From a virus: 54,558 nt of DNA. The position numbers were made by a program, and so were the translations under genes. Within the stretch, counting starts at the first letter, position 1. Each line of letters begins with the position of its first letter. Below are positions 50,297 through 54,558 of this stretch, in pieces. A model generated the notes under the pieces. It had not been told where the DNA came from and made no database searches. It saw only the letters and a list, made by a program, of their open reading frames with translations. The stretch is from positions 1 through 54,558 of the IMG/VR virus record IMGVR_UViG_3300017991_000137; one strand, 5' to 3'.

Positions 50297-51829
50297 ATGG
50301 ATGAAGTTAGACGACTTCAAATTGGCGGCGCTCAAGCCGCCGTAAATGTACGCGAAACTGTCGACGAGGCTCCGGAGACGACTGATGTCGCTGCGGAGAT
50401 GGCCGAACAAATGTTCGCTGCATATACCAAAGGCTCCACCTGGCCCAAAGAACTGATGGCTGGGAAGAATGGAGTCGACATCGTTCAGTCAATTAGGCTA
50501 TTCGCGCAGAAAGTTCAAGCGAAGAAGAACGCCGACGGCAAGCCGCTTCTGAATCCACTGGAATTGGAAGACGTAGTTGCACGATCGAGTGCTTCTCTTA
50601 CGCTGCCGCTGCAGCATCTCTGCCGATGGACCGTTCTGGTTCGCATCGGTGTCAGGAAGCATCAGCGGGACATTCTGGGTTTCGTGGCTATGGTGCCCAT
50701 GCCGCCGTGTGGATCGGTCAAGCTCAGCCGACCCGCGGACCATCTCGGCAAGACGCACTATGTCTTAACCCATGTATACGGAGATAGGCTTGTTTGCCGG
50801 GGCTATTCTATGCGGGTCACCAATCAAGGTGAGTGCATCCTCGGCGGGCAGGAAGGAAACAAGTGGCTTAAAGACCTCTGGCTCGCGCCAGGTCTTCAGT
50901 CCGTCTCTTCGCTGGTAGCGGCCAAACGTAGAAAGATGGTGCCCAGCGGAGACTCGAAACTGTGTCCACGGGAAGAGCAGAGCGTCCAGGCGATCTGCGA
51001 CGTACAGCGTCGTAAGATCGAGAAAAAGCGTAAAGCTGCCGGGCTGCAGTCCGACAACTTTGGTGGCGCTCATGGAGCTCGACTCGACCTAGAGAACAAG
51101 GCCATCATGACCTCAGCACTATCCTGCGTGCGCGCCTTGCTGGCACAGGCGATCGCGTACAAGGAAGATCAACTCCTTGACGAGATCGCCGGCCGCAACG
51201 GCTGCCTGAAGCACGAGGTTATCGAAAACCCGTCGCTTGCTGGGCAAGAGGAGGAGGCATTCAAGCTGCACCTGCAAAGGCGTAAGCATGCATACACCTC
51301 CTTCTCGCAATGTGGGTCGTTCGCCATCCCGAGCGCCTACATGGTATTCTCGCCATCGACGTGCCCCAAGCACATTCCAGACGAGGAGAAGATCGAGTTG
51401 ACCGGTATTACCGGCGTCGCGGTCAGCTTCAAGTTCTTGGCCACGCGTTACGATGTGGAGAACCTCCGTAAGAGTCCTGCTGCGTTGCCTGAGGTAGAAG
51501 ATCTCTCGCCTCTGGTCGACGCCTGTGGCGTCTCGACAATCAATGGCAAACGTGTCATGGATTACGAGCTGGTGCAGAAGGGCGACGGAGCCAGTGCCGC
51601 TGACTACATGCGGTACACACTGAATGGGGTCCAGGAACCCAGAGAGATGCCCCATGCCGACTTCCTACGTCGCACATCGGTTAGGTTCATTCCGATGGTC
51701 GTAGACTTCCAGAGACGACGATTATATCCGGAGGACTTGCAAGGCACCGACGACGGTGTCCGGTTCGAGTTATCCCATGAAGACGTCAATCCGAGGTTTA
51801 CCCGATGTCAGAAGGCGAAATCACAGTAG
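50297..51829 (+). CDS. Unknown large protein
   Basis: A 510-residue protein with no recognised domain; a basic central helix (about 230-250) and several Cys residues are visible. Start uncertain: GTG 50285, GTG 50291 and ATG 50297 share the frame; GAGG at 50282-50285 suits the last two. Confidence 0.87.
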   Translation: MDEVRRLQIGGAQAAVNVRETVDEAPETTDVAAEMAEQMFAAYTKGSTWPKELMAGKNGVDIVQSIRLFAQKVQAKKNADGKPLLNPLELEDVVARSSASLTLPLQHLCRWTVLVRIGVRKHQRDILGFVAMVPMPPCGSVKLSRPADHLGKTHYVLTHVYGDRLVCRGYSMRVTNQGECILGGQEGNKWLKDLWLAPGLQSVSSLVAAKRRKMVPSGDSKLCPREEQSVQAICDVQRRKIEKKRKAAGLQSDNFGGAHGARLDLENKAIMTSALSCVRALLAQAIAYKEDQLLDEIAGRNGCLKHEVIENPSLAGQEEEAFKLHLQRRKHAYTSFSQCGSFAIPSAYMVFSPSTCPKHIPDEEKIELTGITGVAVSFKFLATRYDVENLRKSPAALPEVEDLSPLVDACGVSTINGKRVMDYELVQKGDGASAADYMRYTLNGVQEPREMPHADFLRRTSVRFIPMVVDFQRRRLYPEDLQGTDDGVRFELSHEDVNPRFTRCQKAKSQ

Positions 51830-52074
51830 TAAATTACCGCGGCGGCGGTGACGCTGCTGTGTGGCTGGACAAAGTATGCGAGCTCGAGCCCGTGCTCTTG
51901 CCGCTCTGGCCAGCTGATTACCCGGAGTTCCTGTGCGTCTATATGTCGCCCAGCGGGGAACTCGGTGTCCCCTCTACACGTTCAGCGATGATGTCGGTTA
52001 TCGGACCGGATCATCTCTGGTTCTGTCGCGTGCCTAGGGCCGAATTTGCGGCCCAGACAGACCTTGAGGAGTAA
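51805..52074 (+). CDS. Unknown small protein
   Basis: An 89-residue protein, unrecognised. GAGG precedes ATG 51805; overlaps the previous gene by 25 nt. Confidence 0.8.
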   Translation: MSEGEITVVNYRGGGDAAVWLDKVCELEPVLLPLWPADYPEFLCVYMSPSGELGVPSTRSAMMSVIGPDHLWFCRVPRAEFAAQTDLEE

Positions 52075-52077
52075 CCT

Positions 52078-52239
52078 ATGAGTATGGAAATTGGCATCCA
52101 AGAGGCTATTGCCACCCTTCGCGCTTCGGAGAATCCTAACCCATTACACGAGGCCGAAGTTGAATGGATGATCCATCAGCATGGCTTCGAGGAAGAAGAT
52201 CTCCCTGGCGCTCTGGAAACGGAAGCCTCAGAGGAGTAA
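52078..52239 (+). CDS. Very small acidic protein (53 aa)
   Basis: Translated by hand: acidic helical protein ending in a Glu-rich stretch. GAGGAG lies in the previous stop region and ATG 52078 is 3 nt after that stop. Confidence 0.75.
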   Translation: MSMEIGIQEAIATLRASENPNPLHEAEVEWMIHQHGFEEEDLPGALETEASEE

Positions 52240-52243
52240 ACTC

Positions 52244-52282
52244 AATCCCAGGGCAGTTTCGTCGCTGCCCTGGGATTTTTTT
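52244..52282 (+). terminator. Rho-independent terminator
   Basis: AATCCCAGGGCAG, 8-nt loop, CTGCCCTGGGATT with seven T. Perfect 13-bp stem including A-T pairs. Confidence 0.93.
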
Positions 52283-52339
52283 AGCTATTGTTGCTAGCAG
52301 CCTCATGGAGTAGGCTGGTGTTGACAGGAAAGGAAGCCA

Positions 52340-53446
52340 ATGCCTCTCACAGCAATAGAACTCTCTCGTGGTGATGTTGCCGAGCACAAGTCAAGGCTGA
52401 CACCCGATGAGTATCACGACCCAACGGAGGAGAATCTCCCGCTGACTGGACGAAGCATGGCGAGTGCCCTACCGCCCGGTATTCAGGGTGCCCACGGCAC
52501 GATCGTCAAGAAGTCCACCATCGACGGAGCTCCGATCGGATATGACCCTTATGCTGTAGCCACGCGGATCAACGTCGATCCCGATATCCAGGGCTACGGT
52601 TTCGTCATGGACCCGTCTGCATTGACCGACGCAGGGCTGCAACAAGCAGTCAACGAGTTCGGCATTCGACAGGCCACCGACGAGAAAGACCAACGTGAGC
52701 GTGCTGCGGATCTGCTGGCCCAGTATGCCATTACGAATAGGCTAGACAGGCCGGCACAAGCAGCAGAGCGTCGTCGGGAAGCACCAGTTCCGCTTCCAGG
52801 CTCGTACGTCGTGCCCAAAGCCACCGAAGGAGGAGGCCAGGTAAAGATGGCAGAGCAGCAACCTGCAGCGGCAGCCCCGCAAGGTGTGCCGACAACACGT
52901 CGGCCCGAGACAGTCATCCCAGATCCGGGATTCACACAGCCACCAAACTATCAGAGTCCGCCGCAGCCTGCGTCGTTCTCCACACAAGGCCGGTCGCAGC
53001 CGCCCGCGCCGCAACAGACTGCACCGCAGCCGCAACAGCCACCACCCACGTCGATGTTCGAGCAGGCATCTGGTGTACCCCCAGCGCCGGTAGCCTCGAC
53101 ACATCCAGCGCCGCCTCTCGCCAACGACGCACCGACGTACAAGGTCGAGTTCGAGATCGAGAACGGCGATGGCGCCATCGAGTCGTGGTATCATGAAGTG
53201 GTCCGTGACGGCCACATCCTGGTCCTCTGCTACGACATCCGTGTCCGCGGCTATCCGCGGATCAAGCTGCGATCGACGTCGAAGGACATCGCCATCCACA
53301 TCGATGGAAGCGACGTCTTCTACATCGCCACCGACCCGGAGATCAAGTTCGTCCATGAGGCGAGCGGCATGGAGTATCAGATCTTCCTGATCAAACAAGA
53401 GCATCCGTACAACGTAGCTGGCGGTGCTATCACTCAGGAAGGATAG
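52340..53446 (+). CDS. Pro/Gln-rich protein, possible structural component
   Basis: A 368-residue protein: N-terminal domain (1-140), a Pro/Gln/Ala-rich disordered linker (150-255), and a C-terminal beta-rich domain with repeated DG turns. It lies two genes before the portal and could be a virion or head-assembly protein; no motif proves it. Confidence 0.87.
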   Translation: MPLTAIELSRGDVAEHKSRLTPDEYHDPTEENLPLTGRSMASALPPGIQGAHGTIVKKSTIDGAPIGYDPYAVATRINVDPDIQGYGFVMDPSALTDAGLQQAVNEFGIRQATDEKDQRERAADLLAQYAITNRLDRPAQAAERRREAPVPLPGSYVVPKATEGGGQVKMAEQQPAAAAPQGVPTTRRPETVIPDPGFTQPPNYQSPPQPASFSTQGRSQPPAPQQTAPQPQQPPPTSMFEQASGVPPAPVASTHPAPPLANDAPTYKVEFEIENGDGAIESWYHEVVRDGHILVLCYDIRVRGYPRIKLRSTSKDIAIHIDGSDVFYIATDPEIKFVHEASGMEYQIFLIKQEHPYNVAGGAITQEG

Positions 53447-53472
53447 GCTACCCGTATGCGTCGAGAAGGTGT

Positions 53473-53739
53473 ATGATGAAGCCTAAATCGGTGAAATCAA
53501 AGGCAAAACGCTGCGCGCCCTCGCTAGACGAGATGGAACGCATCGACACTCTCGATTGGGAGCACGACATGATGGAAAAACAAGGCGTAGTCCGCCCGGG
53601 CGTAACACCCGAGGTCAAGGACGAGAAGAAGAAGGAAAAGACGGCAGCCGACGCAGCAGCAAGCTGCATCAAGGAAGTCACTCGCCAGCTGGAGGACGAT
53701 CCTGTGAAGCGGTTGTCCGATCAAGCCTCGCGCGACTAA
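53473..53739 (+). CDS. Small charged protein, unknown
   Basis: An 88-residue Lys/Glu/Asp-rich protein, mostly helical; no family recognised. GAGAAGG precedes the start. Confidence 0.8.
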   Translation: MMKPKSVKSKAKRCAPSLDEMERIDTLDWEHDMMEKQGVVRPGVTPEVKDEKKKEKTAADAAASCIKEVTRQLEDDPVKRLSDQASRD

Positions 53740-53754
53740 CCACAGGATGATCCC

Positions 53755-54558
53755 ATGTCCTTTCTGATTCCTCCCTTCTCGGGCGGCTACAATCGTGGCG
53801 GCGAGAACATCGAACCGTTCCCGGATCCCTTCTGCGATTATGCCTCCCTGGCGATGCCCTCGTCACTGCAGAATGCTCTGCGGTGGTGCGAGTACATCAT
53901 GCTTGCCAACGGTGTGTACCGCTCGGCTGTCGACCGTATCGTCTCGTACTTCATCACGGAGATCGAGATCGACGGAACCGACAGAGACACGAAGGAGCGG
54001 TACCTCGACTTCCTGAACGACACCCTCGGGATCATGGATATCCTGCGGCTGATCGCGATGGACTACATCACCTACGGCAACTTCTTCGCCTCGGTCGTGA
54101 CGCCATTCCGGCGACACCTCTCGTGTCCGCAGTGCGGCTTCGAGGCGCCACTCAAGCAGATCTACGACAACGCCAAGTTCGGTATGACATGGGCCGGGCA
54201 CGAGTTCAAGGCGACTTGTCCGTTCTGCCAGTACAGTGGCAAGTGGAAGCACATCGACAGACGATCGACTGAGGAGGACGAGCTGATCGTCAAGCGGTGG
54301 AATCCGCATGAGATGGAGCTGGTCTGGGATCCGTACACCGACACGGTCGGACAGGTATGGCGAATCCCGCAGCACTACAAGCAATTCATCAACAAAGGTA
54401 CGCTTTACCACCTGGAACGAGCGCCTTGGGAAGTAATCCAGGCGATCAAGCACAATACCCACATCCAGTTCAACAAGGACGTCGTGTATCACGGCAAGGA
54501 GGATACACTTGCCGGAGTCCTGAACAAGGGATGGGGTATCAGTCGCATCCTGACGAAC
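53755..54558 (+). CDS. Portal protein, N-terminal part (runs off right edge)
   Basis: 268 codons present, no stop in window (hand-extended). GVYRSAVDRIVSYFITEI, the WNPHEMELVWDP beta region, and VVYHGKEDT followed by GWGISRI match the layout of phage portal proteins, the ring through which DNA enters the head. A zinc-ribbon-like insert (CPQC near 125, CPFC near 156) sits in the clip/wing region. AGGATGATC precedes ATG 53755. Confidence 0.82.
   Translation, partial: MSFLIPPFSGGYNRGGENIEPFPDPFCDYASLAMPSSLQNALRWCEYIMLANGVYRSAVDRIVSYFITEIEIDGTDRDTKERYLDFLNDTLGIMDILRLIAMDYITYGNFFASVVTPFRRHLSCPQCGFEAPLKQIYDNAKFGMTWAGHEFKATCPFCQYSGKWKHIDRRSTEEDELIVKRWNPHEMELVWDPYTDTVGQVWRIPQHYKQFINKGTLYHLERAPWEVIQAIKHNTHIQFNKDVVYHGKEDTLAGVLNKGWGISRILTN

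Noticed and set aside
52321-52326. TTGACA before the 52340 gene
   Set aside because: A matching -10 would fall inside the coding sequence after the ATG and none is present.
1-54558. CRISPR arrays, insertion sequences, integrase or attachment sites
   Set aside because: I found no regularly spaced direct repeats of CRISPR type, no transposase or integrase motifs, and no duplicated att-like cores. A computed repeat search would be needed to exclude short ones.

Overview
The window is part of a large double-stranded DNA tailed-phage genome (Caudoviricetes). A terminase large subunit runs off the left edge on the minus strand and a portal protein runs off the right edge on the plus strand. Between them lies a nearly complete replication and recombination set plus many small unassigned genes. 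Genes are tightly packed, mostly on the plus strand, with strong GGAGG-type ribosome sites and many ATGA or TAATG junctions. Where promoters can be read they are sigma-70-like (TTGACA, 17 bp, TAGTAT or TATATT), so the host is a bacterium with ordinary translation and a housekeeping sigma factor. A phage CsrA and an HldE-like heptose enzyme hint at a Gram-negative host, but the sequence does not fix the host.

Layout. 1-681 (-): terminase N-terminus. 680-6386 (+): small membrane proteins, an RNase H-like protein, a GHKL ATPase joined to an HExxH zincin-like region, zinc-ribbon and unassigned proteins. 6451-9749 (-): SPFH protein, nucleotide kinase, HAD nucleotidase and metallophosphoesterase, read from a promoter near 9800. 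9887-13674 (+): unassigned genes, a sigma-70-family factor, nucleoside diphosphate kinase and a run of small membrane proteins. 13675-13998: a 324-bp island of stacked hairpins. 13999-18409 (+): zinc-ribbon proteins, an unassigned pair and HldE. 18351-18524 (-): csrA with its own promoter. 18595-25742 (+): SbcD/SbcC with a Dam-type methylase between them. 25876-34721 (+): SF2 helicase, DnaB, DnaG and a uracil-DNA-glycosylase-like/family A polymerase fusion. 34812-47353 (+): an abundant-looking protein (possible SSB), RecA, a glycosyltransferase, an HhH-GPD glycosylase, a DnaQ-like exonuclease and RuvC. 47414-54558 (+): unassigned genes, a tRNA-like element with CAT anticodon, and the portal.

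The most interesting signal is regulatory. The genome encodes CsrA, an RNA-binding protein that recognises GGA in hairpin loops. It also carries seven copies of a palindrome of the form GTTC-N4-GAAC with T-rich and A-rich flanks. Six of the seven lie at or just upstream of gene starts, and five have GGA in or touching the loop, at or near the ribosome-binding region. One precedes the sigma-factor gene and another the SbcD-like gene. This is the layout expected for CsrA translational control, although a DNA-binding repressor (a LexA-like TGTTC-N4-GAACA site) would explain the palindrome equally well. Other notable points are several structured leaders, a GHKL-zincin fusion, many out-of-frame 3' overlaps suggesting overprinted protein tails, and a terminator inside the end of the glycosyltransferase gene.
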